Source: CAMDHY01 sp046156265
Lineage (GTDB): Bacteria > Pseudomonadota > Alphaproteobacteria > Rhizobiales > Segnochrobactraceae
Length of the DNA: 64,000 nt
NCBI RefSeq assembly: GCF_046156265.1
Contig: NZ_JAWDIR010000022.1
Coordinates: 496,001 to 560,000, forward strand
Direction of reading: 5' to 3'
Below are positions 31,557 to 39,968 of the stretch, piece by piece. The notes beneath the pieces are model-generated. The model was given only the letters and a program-made list of their open reading frames with translations. It did no database searches and was not told the origin of the DNA. The translations under genes and the position numbers were made by a program. Numbering within the stretch: the stretch's first letter is position 1; each line of letters begins with the position of its first letter.

Positions 31557-32285
31557 ATGGCCGAAGCGAACCAGAGCGCGCTCTTCGCAGAGCGACCGTC
31601 GGTGCCGACGATCCGCAAGTCGGCGGCCCCGCTGCGCCATCACGTCGTCGATGCCCTGCGCACCGCCATCATCGAGGGCCGCATCGCCCCCGGCGAGCGC
31701 CTGGTCGAACGCGAGCTCATCGAGATGACCGGCGTCTCGCGCACCGTCATCCGCGAGGCGCTGCGCCAGCTCGAGACGGAAGGCATCGTCGACATCATCC
31801 CCAACAAGGGACCCGTTGTCCGCAAACTGACCATCGGCGAGGCGAAGGATCTCTACCTCATCCGCTCGGTGCTCGAGGGGCTGGCGGCGCGGATGTTCGT
31901 GTCGAACCACGCGCCGAAGGACATCGCGGCGCTGCGCCTCGCCCTCGACAGCACCATCCACGCCTACCAGCACGATTCGCCCGAGGCGATCCTCGCCGCC
32001 AAGAACCGCTTCTACGACACCCTGTTCGCCGGTGCCGGCAGCGAGGCGCTGTCGTCGATGATCGCGGCGCTGCACGCCCGCATCTGGCGCTGGCGGGCAC
32101 TCGGCCTCGCCCACCCGAAGCGTTCGCCGGATCGCTCCAGCGAGAGCATCCAGGGCCTGCGCGACATCCTCACCGCGATCGAGCGTGGCGATGCCGACGC
32201 CGCCGAGCGCATCACCCGGCGCGAGGTCGAGAACGCCGCCCACGAGGTGATGACGCTGCTCTCCGCCGAGGCGGTCAACGCCTGA
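31557..32285 (+). CDS. GntR-family FCD regulator, candidate master of the GTATTACGGTAG regulon
   Basis: A 242-residue FadR-type regulator. The winged helix is at residues 24-90 (PLRHHVVDALRTAIIEGRIA, PGERLVERELIEMTGVSRTV, IREALRQLETEGIVDIIPNK), followed by an FCD domain (LYLIRSVLEGLAARMFVSN, AKNRFYDTLFAGAGSEALSS, SSESIQGLRDILTAIERGDA). FCD repressors bind sites with a GT-N3-AC core, which the shared motif contains (GTATTAC). It lies between the flavoprotein-TTT and eight-gene TTT operons, so it is the best candidate to repress both. The effector is unknown, probably the imported anion. Confidence 0.88.
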   Translation: MAEANQSALFAERPSVPTIRKSAAPLRHHVVDALRTAIIEGRIAPGERLVERELIEMTGVSRTVIREALRQLETEGIVDIIPNKGPVVRKLTIGEAKDLYLIRSVLEGLAARMFVSNHAPKDIAALRLALDSTIHAYQHDSPEAILAAKNRFYDTLFAGAGSEALSSMIAALHARIWRWRALGLAHPKRSPDRSSESIQGLRDILTAIERGDADAAERITRREVENAAHEVMTLLSAEAVNA

Positions 32286-32335
32286 GCGGGCCGGCGCCGC
32301 ACCGCGCCCACCCGCTCTTCGCGACCTGGTTCGGC

Positions 32336-33034
32336 CTACTTGGCCGGACCGATCGTCAGGCTGAGGTCGCCGTAGCCCTCAACGCCGCCGGCGATCACGT
32401 CGCCCGGCTTGACCGGGCCGATGCCGGCCGGCGTGCCGCTGTAGATGAGGTCGCCCGGCTTCAGCTCGAACGAGTGCGACAGGATCGCGATGATCTCGGG
32501 CAGCTTCCAGATCATCTCCGACAGGTCGCCGTCCTGCTTCACGACGCCGTTCACCGACAGCCAGATGCGGCCCGTCGCCGGGTCCTCGCCGGGCTTCGCC
32601 GGCCGCAGCGGACCGCAGGGGGCGGACTCGTCGAAGCCCTTGCCGAGGTCCCACGGCCGGCCGCTGTCGCGCGCCTTGAACTGATGGTCGCGGCGGGTGA
32701 AGTCGATGCCGGCGGCATAGCCCCACACGTACGAGAGCGCGTCGGCCGCCGACACGTCGATCGCCTCGCGGCCGATGGCGGCGACGAGCTCGATCTCGTG
32801 GTGGAGTTCGGTGGTGTCGCGCGAGTAGGCCATGACGCGACCGGAATCGATCACCGCATCGGCCGGCTTGGAGAAGAAGAACGGCGGCTCGCGCTCCGGC
32901 TCGAAGCCCATCTCGCGGGTGTGGGCGGCATAGTTGCGGCCGACGCAGAAGATGCGGCGGACGGGAAAGCGCGCGGTGCTGCCGGCGACGGCGACGCTCG
33001 GCACGGTCGGCGGAGCGATGACGTAGTCTGTCAT
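32336..33034 (-). CDS. FAH-family hydrolase (fumarylpyruvate-hydrolase-like)
   Basis: A 232-residue protein, the length of short FAH-family hydrolases such as fumarylpyruvate hydrolase. It shows IFCVGRNYAAHTREMGFEPE, the metal site around LHHEIELVAAIG (two acidic ligands), GIDFTRRDHQFKARDSGRPW and the C-terminal YSGTPAGIGPVKPGD. These enzymes cleave carbon-carbon bonds in acylpyruvates using Mg or Mn. It is the last gene of an eight-gene operon with a TTT importer and several oxidoreductases, consistent with a late step yielding pyruvate. The exact substrate is not determined; no gentisate dioxygenase is nearby. Confidence 0.88.
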   Translation of the reverse strand: MTDYVIAPPTVPSVAVAGSTARFPVRRIFCVGRNYAAHTREMGFEPEREPPFFFSKPADAVIDSGRVMAYSRDTTELHHEIELVAAIGREAIDVSAADALSYVWGYAAGIDFTRRDHQFKARDSGRPWDLGKGFDESAPCGPLRPAKPGEDPATGRIWLSVNGVVKQDGDLSEMIWKLPEIIAILSHSFELKPGDLIYSGTPAGIGPVKPGDVIAGGVEGYGDLSLTIGPAK

Positions 33035-33150
33035 GGGAAAGTCCGGGCCTCGTTTGCAGGGGGGAAGGCGCACGCGGGGCTCCGTCCGGGAGGGACGGGC
33101 GACCGGCCGGCGGGCGGGACGAGGCGGGGCGGTGACGCCGTCCCGCGATC

Positions 33151-34674
33151 TCAGGCGGCTTCGTCGAGGGCGCGCGGGCCACGACGGCCGGCTCGCCGGT
33201 CGAGCAGCAACCGCACGATCGGCCAGACCAGGCAGGCGATGACGACGGCGACGAGGATGACCGTCAGCGGGTGGTGGAGGAAGATCTTCAGCGAGCCCTG
33301 CGACAGGATCAGCGACTGGCGCAGGGACGATTCCATGATCGGCGTCAGCACCAGCGCCAGGATCAGCGGAGCCCGCGGCAGGTCGGCCTTGATCATGAAG
33401 TAGCCGAGCACGCCGAAGAACACCGTCAGCCCGACGGTGAACAGGTTCAGCGTCGCCCCGAAGGCCCCGATCAGGCAGAACAGCAGGATGCCCGGCGCCA
33501 TCAGTGCGTAGGGGATGCGCAGCATCGAGGCGAACAGCGGCGCGAGCGGCAGGTTCATCACGAGCAGCATCAGGTTGCCGATGAACATCGAGGCGATCAG
33601 GCCCCAGATCAGCTCGGGCTGATCGGTCATCAAGAGCGGGCCGGGGCGGATGCCCTGCAGCGTGAAGGCGGCGAGCAGCACCGCGGTCAGGCCGGAGCCG
33701 GGGATGCCGAGCGTGAGCATCGGCACCATCGAGCCGGTGACGGCGGCATTGTTGGCGCTCTCGACGCTGGCGACGGCGTCGAGCGCGCCGTTGCCGAACT
33801 TCTCCGGCTGCTTGCTGTATTTCTTCTCGACAGCATAGGCGATGAACGTCGAGGCCGTCGGTCCGGCGCCCGGCAGCACGCCGAGGATGAAGCCGATCGT
33901 CGAGCCGCGGATGATCGCCATGCGGCACGAGACCCAGTCCGCCCACTTCGGCCACATGTCGCGCAGCGGCAGCCGCATCGGATCGAGGTGGACGAGGCGC
34001 TCCAGCGAGACCAGCACCTCGGCGATGCCGAAGACGCCGATCGCCACCGGCAGGAAGTCGATGCCGTCGACGAGACCGAGCATGCCGAAGGTCAGGCGCT
34101 CGGTGCCGACGATCGGGTCCGTGCCGATCAGCGCCAGCATGACGCCGAACACCGCCATCAAAAGCGCCTTTGTCGCCGAACCCGAGCCGAGGGCGGCGGT
34201 GGCGATGATGCCGAGGGCGGCGAGCAGGAACATCTCCGGCGGGCCAAACAGCAGCGCCGCCTCGCTGATCGCCAGCGCCGCGGCGATCAGCACGAAGATG
34301 CTGCAGGTGCCGCCGATGAAGGATCCCACGGCGGCGACGCTGAGCGCCGAACCCGCCTTGCCCTGGCGGGCGAGCTTGTATCCCTCGATCGTCGTCATCA
34401 CCCCCGAGGATTCCCCGGGGACGTTGATCAGCACCGAGGTCAGCGTGCCGCCGTACATGGCGCCGTACATGATGCCCGACAGCATGACGATCGCCGTCAC
34501 CGGCTCCATGCCGAAGGAGACGGGCAGCAGCAGCGCCATCCCGAGCGACGGGCCGATGCCCGGCAGCGCGCCGATCACCTGGCCGAGCAGCACGCCGACG
34601 AAGACGGCGAGGAGGTTGCCCGGCGTCGCCGCCGTTGCAAAACCGTCCGCCAGCAACCCGAGGGATTCGAACAC
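33151..34674 (-). CDS. tctA: TTT transporter large membrane subunit, system 2
   Basis: A 507-residue TctA protein with about eleven membrane helices and the two repeats GALPGIGPSLGMALLLPVSF near residues 34-53 and GVLPGAGPTASTFIAYAVEK near 263-282, plus YGAMYGGTLTSVLINVPGES and PMLTLGIPGSGLTAVLLAAF. It is a separate lineage from the system at 27302, since the conserved motifs differ at several positions. It follows tctB after about 200 bp within the eight-gene operon and precedes the FAH-family gene. Confidence 0.93.
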   Translation of the reverse strand: MFESLGLLADGFATAATPGNLLAVFVGVLLGQVIGALPGIGPSLGMALLLPVSFGMEPVTAIVMLSGIMYGAMYGGTLTSVLINVPGESSGVMTTIEGYKLARQGKAGSALSVAAVGSFIGGTCSIFVLIAAALAISEAALLFGPPEMFLLAALGIIATAALGSGSATKALLMAVFGVMLALIGTDPIVGTERLTFGMLGLVDGIDFLPVAIGVFGIAEVLVSLERLVHLDPMRLPLRDMWPKWADWVSCRMAIIRGSTIGFILGVLPGAGPTASTFIAYAVEKKYSKQPEKFGNGALDAVASVESANNAAVTGSMVPMLTLGIPGSGLTAVLLAAFTLQGIRPGPLLMTDQPELIWGLIASMFIGNLMLLVMNLPLAPLFASMLRIPYALMAPGILLFCLIGAFGATLNLFTVGLTVFFGVLGYFMIKADLPRAPLILALVLTPIMESSLRQSLILSQGSLKIFLHHPLTVILVAVVIACLVWPIVRLLLDRRAGRRGPRALDEAA

Positions 34675-34875
34675 CTGAAGCCTCTCCCCACAGCAGCCGC
34701 GGCGGCGATGGGCGAGCCCGCGCCGGCGGTTGCCGAAATCTGTCCGGCCGCGACGCTGCGGCCGCCTGTCGAGGCGCGACGACGCCCGGCCCGGTGGGCA
34801 CGATCGCGGCGCGGCGAGAAGCGGACGCGGTCCCTGGGAAACCGCGTCCGCGAGGGTCGTCGGATGAGCCCGAGC

Positions 34876-35328
34876 TCAGATCCCGGTGAGGATGCCGCGA
34901 GGGAAGCCGACGCCAAGCCAGATGTCGAACACGACCTCGATCAGCCCGACCGTCAGCACGGTGGTGATGATCGATGCCACCAGCTTCTGCCGCTGCACGA
35001 CGAGCAGCAGCACGAGCATGAAGGCCGTCGCCGTGATCGCCGTGCCGAACAGCGGCACCACCATGATGAAGGCGACGAGCGCGATGATGCCGGCGAGCAC
35101 CCGCATCGCCCCGCCCCCCGTCGGCCAGTCGACCGCACGTGTCGGTGCGCGGATCGCCTGCACCAGCAGCACCAGCCCGAGGATCGCCCCCACCCCCGCC
35201 ACCCACCGCACGATGAAGGCGGCGCCGGGCGCGTATTCGTCCCAGTAGGTCAGGTGAGCCGTGGAGTAGACCATGATCACCGCGAGGGCGATCATGATCA
35301 GGGCCGTCACGATGTCGATCGCCTTCAC
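34876..35328 (-). CDS. tctB: TTT transporter small membrane subunit, system 2
   Basis: A 150-residue TctB protein with four hydrophobic helices (about residues 6-24, 36-60, 75-95, 100-140), near the usual length for this subunit. It lies 10 bp after tctC and upstream of tctA on the same strand, the standard order of TTT operons. The roughly 200-bp gap between it and tctA is unusually long for such an operon and contains GC-rich sequence with no clear element. Confidence 0.85.
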   Translation of the reverse strand: MKAIDIVTALIMIALAVIMVYSTAHLTYWDEYAPGAAFIVRWVAGVGAILGLVLLVQAIRAPTRAVDWPTGGGAMRVLAGIIALVAFIMVVPLFGTAITATAFMLVLLLVVQRQKLVASIITTVLTVGLIEVVFDIWLGVGFPRGILTGI

Positions 35329-35338
35329 GGAGCCGACC

Positions 35339-36319
35339 TTACTTCTTGGCGAGCTGCAGTTCGCGCAGCACGGTCAGGAAGCGGTTGTAGAGCTGCTCGA
35401 GGACAGGGCCCATCTCGCTCGACGGAACATAGTCCGTGACGAGGAAGTTGGCGGCCATTTCCTTCTTCCACTCTTCCGTCTCGATCATCTTGGCGAACTT
35501 GTCGTCCCACCAGGCGACGATCTCCGGCTTCATGCCCGGCGCGCCGGCGATGCCGTACCAGGCACCCCAGGTGACGTCGATGCCCTGCTCCTTGGCGGTC
35601 GGTACGTCCTTGTAGATGCCGATGTCGACGCGCTCGTCGGAGAGCACCGCGAGGGGCTTCGCCTTCTTGCCCTCGAGCAGCGGGAAGGCCTCGTCGAGCG
35701 TCAGCACCAGCACCTCGACGCTGCCGCCGAGGAAGGCCGACATCAGCGGCCCGCCACCGCCATCGAAGGGCACGTAGTTGAACTTGATGCCCGCCGCCTT
35801 GTCGATCAGCGATGCGACGATGTGGTCGGTCGTGCCGACATTGGCGCCGCCGAAGGCGACCGAGCGCTCGCCGCCCTCCTTGACGCGCTTCACCAGCGCG
35901 GCGAGGTCGGCGTCCGGCCCGTCGACCCGCTCGACGACGACGAGGTTCATCCGCAGCAGCATCGCCACCGGGGTGAGCTTCTCGTAGGTGTTCGGCAGGT
36001 TCTGCACGATCGGCGTCGTCATGATGGTCGGATTGATCGTGACCATCAGGTTCTGGTTGCCCTCCTGGCCGAGGACGTAGTTCGACACCACCGTCCAGCT
36101 GCCGCCGGGGCGGTTGGTGACGACGATCGGCTGGGTGACGATGCCGGTCTCGTTGAGCACCTTGGCGACGCGGCGCATCATCACGTCGGGGGTGGCGCCG
36201 GCGCCGGAGCCGACGGTGATCTCGATGTCGCCCTGCGGGCCTTCCTGGGCGATCGCGCCGGCGGGCGCGAAGGCGACGGCCGCGGCAAGCGCCGCGGCAC
36301 AGGTCAGTCTGCTCAACAT
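35339..36319 (-). CDS. tctC: TTT transporter substrate-binding protein (Bug family), system 2
   Basis: A 326-residue Bug-family receptor. A signal peptide (to about residue 24, PAGAIAQ) precedes IEITVGSGAGATPDVMMRRV, IVVTNRPGGSWTVVSNYVLG, VAFGGANVGTTDHIVASLID and GGGGPLMSAFLGGSVEVLVL. The GSGAG-TP loop binds the ligand carboxylate. It differs clearly from the receptor at 25679, so the two TTT systems likely take different anions. It is co-oriented with the hydroxyacid dehydrogenase gene upstream (105-bp gap) and tctB downstream (10 bp). Confidence 0.9.
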   Translation of the reverse strand: MLSRLTCAAALAAAVAFAPAGAIAQEGPQGDIEITVGSGAGATPDVMMRRVAKVLNETGIVTQPIVVTNRPGGSWTVVSNYVLGQEGNQNLMVTINPTIMTTPIVQNLPNTYEKLTPVAMLLRMNLVVVERVDGPDADLAALVKRVKEGGERSVAFGGANVGTTDHIVASLIDKAAGIKFNYVPFDGGGGPLMSAFLGGSVEVLVLTLDEAFPLLEGKKAKPLAVLSDERVDIGIYKDVPTAKEQGIDVTWGAWYGIAGAPGMKPEIVAWWDDKFAKMIETEEWKKEMAANFLVTDYVPSSEMGPVLEQLYNRFLTVLRELQLAKK

Positions 36320-36424
36320 GCTGCAATCTCCCTATCGGTTTCTTGTCATGCCTTCGCCAGCCGGCTGAATGGAACCGGCGCGGCCGTCACTCTGCCAACC
36401 GGGCCGTTGCCCGGGGCGGGGACC

Positions 36425-37438
36425 TCAGTAGACGCGGTGCTTCGGCGCCTCGCCGCGCAACACGCGCTCGACGTTCTCCCACGACGCCCGGAACAGCGTC
36501 GCGGCCGACTGGCGGGTGACGCCGGCGATGTGCGGCGTCAGGAGCAGGCGGGCGGCGCCGGCCTCGCCGATCGCCACCAGTGGGTTGTCCGCGGGCGGCG
36601 GCTCGACGGAGTAGACGTCGACCGCTGCGCCAGCAATGTCGCCGGCCTCGAGTGCCGCTGCAAGCGCCGCCTCGTCGACGATGCCGCCGCGGGCGGCCTG
36701 GATCAGCACCGCCGTCTTCTTCATCGACGAAAGCTCGCGCGCGCCGATCAGGCCGGTGGTCGCCGGCAACAGCGGCACGTGCAGCGTCACGACGTCGGAT
36801 TCCGCGAGCAGCCGGTCGAGCGGCAGCGCCTCGGCGCCGAGCGCTTGCGCCGCCGACGGGTCGGCCGGGGCCGGGTCGTAGAAGACGATGCGGCTGCCCA
36901 TCGCGTGAAAGGCCTTCGCCACCGCGGCGCCGATGACTCCGAAGCCGACGACACCGACCGTCAGCCCGCCGAGACCGCCGAGGTTCTCGGCAAGCTGCTT
37001 CGCCCGCGATTCCACATAGCGACCAGCGCGGATCTCGGCGTGACCCCACGAGAGGCGCCTGAGCAGCACGAGCGCGGTCGACACCGCGTACTCGGCGAGC
37101 GCGGCGTTGCTGCCGCCCGGCACGTTGGCGACCGGGATGCCGAAGCCCTGCATCGCCGCCCTGTCGAGGCGGTCGAGGCCGGCGCCGGTCACCTGCACCA
37201 GCGACAGCTTGGCGCCGTCGAACAGGTCCGGGGCGAGCTTCGGGCCGACGGCGGGGATGACGAGTGCCTTCGCCGCCGCGATCCGCGCCTTCAGCTCCGG
37301 ATCGGCGGGTCCGGTATAGGCGACGTCGAGGCCGGCGGGCGGCATCGCGCCGACGCGGGCGAAATCGGCCTCGGGGCGCAGGACGAGAACGTCGGCAGCG
37401 GCGGAAGCGCCGGCCGACGAGGAGACGGAAGCATTCAT
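36425..37438 (-). CDS. D-2-hydroxyacid dehydrogenase
   Basis: A 337-residue NAD(P)-dependent D-2-hydroxyacid dehydrogenase. It has VTGAGLDRLD in the substrate domain, the dinucleotide motif GVVGFGVIGAAVAKAF near residues 171-186, catalytic Arg in IQAARGGIVDE, Glu in DVYSVEPPP and His in LLLTPHIAGVT. It interconverts a 2-oxo acid and a D-2-hydroxy acid. In the eight-gene operon, downstream of cupin and creatininase-family genes, it probably oxidises an imported hydroxy acid or reduces an intermediate. It begins 5 bp after the cupin stop. Confidence 0.9.
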   Translation of the reverse strand: MNASVSSSAGASAAADVLVLRPEADFARVGAMPPAGLDVAYTGPADPELKARIAAAKALVIPAVGPKLAPDLFDGAKLSLVQVTGAGLDRLDRAAMQGFGIPVANVPGGSNAALAEYAVSTALVLLRRLSWGHAEIRAGRYVESRAKQLAENLGGLGGLTVGVVGFGVIGAAVAKAFHAMGSRIVFYDPAPADPSAAQALGAEALPLDRLLAESDVVTLHVPLLPATTGLIGARELSSMKKTAVLIQAARGGIVDEAALAAALEAGDIAGAAVDVYSVEPPPADNPLVAIGEAGAARLLLTPHIAGVTRQSAATLFRASWENVERVLRGEAPKHRVY

Positions 37439-37443
37439 GCGAC

Positions 37444-37833
37444 TTATCCGGAATGGCTCTCGGGCGGGAATTCGCGCGTGCCGGCGGCGACGTCGACGAC
37501 CGGGAAGAAGCAGAGCATCACCAGCGGCTCGCTGCCGGTGTTGCGGGTGGCGTGGCGCTCGCCGGCGGGCATCAGGATGGTGTCGCCCGGCTTCACCGGC
37601 AGACGGCCGCTGTCGCACTCGGTGACGCCCTCGCCGGAGACGATGATCATCACCTCCTCGAAGCCGTCGTGGACGTGCTTGCCGCGGCCGGGGCCGCCGG
37701 GGCCCTCGGGCTCGATGGTGACGTGGCGCACCGCCACCGAGCGCGCGCCGGTGCTCGCGCCCACGATCTCGCGCGACACCCGCCCCGGCAATGACAGCAG
37801 GCGGGCGTCGGCGAGCGGGACGACGACGGCCAT
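37444..37833 (-). CDS. Small cupin-domain protein
   Basis: A 129-residue single-domain cupin. Motif 1 is HVHDGFEEVMIIVSGEG near residues 53-69 (metal His, His, Glu), and motif 2 is LPVKPGDTILMPAGERHATR near 77-96 (metal His). Such proteins are metal-dependent isomerases, dioxygenases or sensors, and sequence does not say which. Its ATG overlaps the stop of the creatininase-family gene by one base (TGATG), so the two are translationally coupled and probably act in succession. Confidence 0.85.
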   Translation of the reverse strand: MAVVVPLADARLLSLPGRVSREIVGASTGARSVAVRHVTIEPEGPGGPGRGKHVHDGFEEVMIIVSGEGVTECDSGRLPVKPGDTILMPAGERHATRNTGSEPLVMLCFFPVVDVAAGTREFPPESHSG

Positions 37834-38639
37834 CAGACCGCCTGCCGGAAGCTGCGGACCTCCGCGGTGCCGCCGCCGAGCACGGTATCGAGCTGCTTGA
37901 AGATCTCCGTCGCCTCGGTGGTGATCGAGTCGGCCACGGTGGCGACGAGCTCCTCGCCGCGGTCGGCGGTGGCGTTCTTCGGATCGCCGTACCAGCCGGT
38001 CGGCGCGATGCAGCGGATGTCGGTCAGCACCGGCTGGTAGCTGTGGGTGCGCCGGAGCTTGTCCATGTGGTGGCCGTGCGAGTGGTCGGACGAGTAGTCC
38101 ACCCGGTCGAGGTGGACGAGGTCCGGCCGGTTCGCCATCACCGCCAGCGCCTCGATCTCGCCGCCGTGGGTGAGGCCGCCGCACTGGTGGCCGAACAGCT
38201 CGTTCGCGACGTAGCAGGCCTGCACGGTCAGCACCGTCATGCCGTGCTGGCGATGCAGCGTCTCGGCCGCGATGGCGAGCGAGGGGATGTTGCCCTCGTG
38301 CCAGTTGAGGATGAGCAGGTACTTGGCGCCATGCTTGGCGGTCGACGAGCAGGTCTCGATGACGAGCCGCATGTAGGTGTCGGGCGTCAGCGTGATGGTG
38401 CCGGCGAAGGGGGCGTGCATCGGCGTCACGCCGAGCTGCGTGCCCGGCAGGACGATGCCGTCCATGCGCTCGGCGACGGCGTGGGCGATGACGTTGGCGG
38501 CGATCGAGTCGGTGCCGGTCGGCAGGTGCGGACCATGCTGCTCGACGCTTCCCGCCGGCATGATGACGAGACCGGACCGCTTGAAGTGCTCGGCGATCTC
38601 CGGCTGCGTCAGGTCGTAGAAGTAGCGGCTCGGCAGCAT
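37833..38639 (-). CDS. Creatininase-family amidohydrolase
   Basis: A 268-residue creatininase-family protein with the metal site residues in MPAGSVEQHGPHLPTGTDSI near residues 27-46 (Glu, His, Asp), WHEGNIPSLAIAAETL near 113-128 and the late Glu in GGEIEALAVMA. Family members hydrolyse cyclic or linear amides with two metal ions. In this operon it may open an amide or lactam ring, or cleave a C-N bond, of the imported compound. It is coupled to the cupin gene and lies about 100 bp after the Gfo/Idh/MocA gene. Confidence 0.88.
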   Translation of the reverse strand: MLPSRYFYDLTQPEIAEHFKRSGLVIMPAGSVEQHGPHLPTGTDSIAANVIAHAVAERMDGIVLPGTQLGVTPMHAPFAGTITLTPDTYMRLVIETCSSTAKHGAKYLLILNWHEGNIPSLAIAAETLHRQHGMTVLTVQACYVANELFGHQCGGLTHGGEIEALAVMANRPDLVHLDRVDYSSDHSHGHHMDKLRRTHSYQPVLTDIRCIAPTGWYGDPKNATADRGEELVATVADSITTEATEIFKQLDTVLGGGTAEVRSFRQAV

Positions 38640-38739
38640 CGGTGCATCCGTTTCTGGGCCGGACCGGTCGCTGCCGGCCCGTGCTTGGCGCGCAATGTCG
38701 GCGGGGCGCTGGCTTGCGCAGCGCCCCGCGTTTGGCGTG

Positions 38740-39831
38740 TCAGGCGACCTTCTGGCCCTGAGCGGCGAGCTTCTGGTTGGACGCCTGGTAGATGTCGGCG
38801 AGCGGCACGTGCTTGCCGCCTTCCGAAAGCGACTTCAGCGCCGCATAGCAGCACGCCACGGCGACGTTGCCGTTGTGCGCCGACAGCTCGCTCGGCTTGC
38901 CCGAGCGGCAGCTCTCGGCGAACAGCTCGAGCTCCGCCTTGAACATGTCGGACTCGGGCTCCTGCAGCACTTCGCGCTTGGCGAAGCCGTCCTTGCCGCG
39001 CTGGATGTAGAGCGACGACGACTTGTGGATCTGGTCCGGATCGTCCCACACCCCGAAGTCGATCTCGTAGTGCATCAGCCCCTTCGAGCCGAACACGCGC
39101 ACCGCGAAGATGCCCGGCGACGTCCAGCAGGTGCCGACATAGGCGATCTTGCCGTCGGCGAACTTGAGCAGCGTCATCGACTGGTCGTCGACCTCGGCAC
39201 CGACCGGCGACAGCTTCGACGAGGTCGAGGAGGCCGAGACGATGTCGCCGCCGAGATAGTGGACGAGGTCGAACATGTGGATGCCGAGCTGCGACAGCGG
39301 GCCACCCGGGGCGCGGTGGTTGTACCAGCGCCAGGTCTGCGGGGTGAGCTCGAGGGCGCGCTCGTTGGAGAAGTTCGCCTCGATGAAGCCGACCGTGCCG
39401 AGCTCGCCGGAATCGATCGCCGCGCGGATCTGGCGGATGCCGGCGAGAAGACGGGCGCTGTGGCCGACCGTCACCGTCACGCCGTGCTGGCGCTCGAGCG
39501 CCGCGATCTGCAGGCCTTCCTCGAGCGTCGAGGCGATCGGCTTTTCGGTGTAGACGTGCTTGCCGGCCGCCGCGACCTCGGCCGCCACCGGGAGATGCTG
39601 CTCGTTCGGCACCGTCAGGATGACGCCTTCGATCGACGGATCGGCGAGCATCACCTTGAGGTCGTCATAGACGGCGATGCCGGTGTCGCGATGATAGCTC
39701 TCGCGCTTCTCGGCCGAGCGGTTGAAGCCCGCGACGATCTCGAGCTTGTCCGACTTCTTGGCAGCGCGGGTGAGCACACGGGCCCAGCGGCCAAGGCCGA
39801 TGATCCCAAGCTTGACGGGTCCGGAAGACAC
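38740..39831 (-). CDS. Gfo/Idh/MocA family oxidoreductase, first gene of the eight-gene operon
   Basis: A 363-residue NAD(P)-dependent oxidoreductase: Rossmann motif GIIGLGRWARVL near residues 9-20, TEKPIASTLEEG with the EKP motif near 94-105, and GIHMFDLVHYLGG, where Asp and His form the usual catalytic group. Relatives oxidise sugars, inositols, phthalates or related diols. It is the first gene of the operon and its start lies 33 bp downstream of the promoter/operator at 39862-39890. It would act on the imported compound or an early product; the substrate is unknown. Confidence 0.9.
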   Translation of the reverse strand: MSSGPVKLGIIGLGRWARVLTRAAKKSDKLEIVAGFNRSAEKRESYHRDTGIAVYDDLKVMLADPSIEGVILTVPNEQHLPVAAEVAAAGKHVYTEKPIASTLEEGLQIAALERQHGVTVTVGHSARLLAGIRQIRAAIDSGELGTVGFIEANFSNERALELTPQTWRWYNHRAPGGPLSQLGIHMFDLVHYLGGDIVSASSTSSKLSPVGAEVDDQSMTLLKFADGKIAYVGTCWTSPGIFAVRVFGSKGLMHYEIDFGVWDDPDQIHKSSSLYIQRGKDGFAKREVLQEPESDMFKAELELFAESCRSGKPSELSAHNGNVAVACCYAALKSLSEGGKHVPLADIYQASNQKLAAQGQKVA

Positions 39832-39861
39832 AGGCGACCTCCATTTCTTAGCGACCGTCGT

Positions 39862-39890
39862 ACTGTATTACGGTCTGATGGGGTCGTCAA
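39862..39890 (-). promoter_or_regulatory. Promoter of the eight-gene TTT operon with overlapping GTATTACGGT operator
   Basis: On the minus strand TTGACG (-35, 39885-39890) and TACAGT (-10, 39862-39867) are exactly 17 bp apart. TGTATTACGGTC (39864-39875, plus strand) overlaps the -10 and spacer. It matches the motif at 31171 in 10 of its central bases. The first gene starts 30 bp downstream. Confidence 0.7.
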
Positions 39891-39968
39891 ATAGCGGCAT
39901 CAGATCGCTGTGGCAAGGCCGAATTGCCCGCGGCGATCGCGGTCCGACAGGCGGGCGGGAAGCTGGTT

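Noticed and set aside
34675..34875. Separate small gene between tctB and tctA of system 2
   Set aside because: Open frames exist but lack ribosome sites and coding character; treated as a long intra-operon gap.
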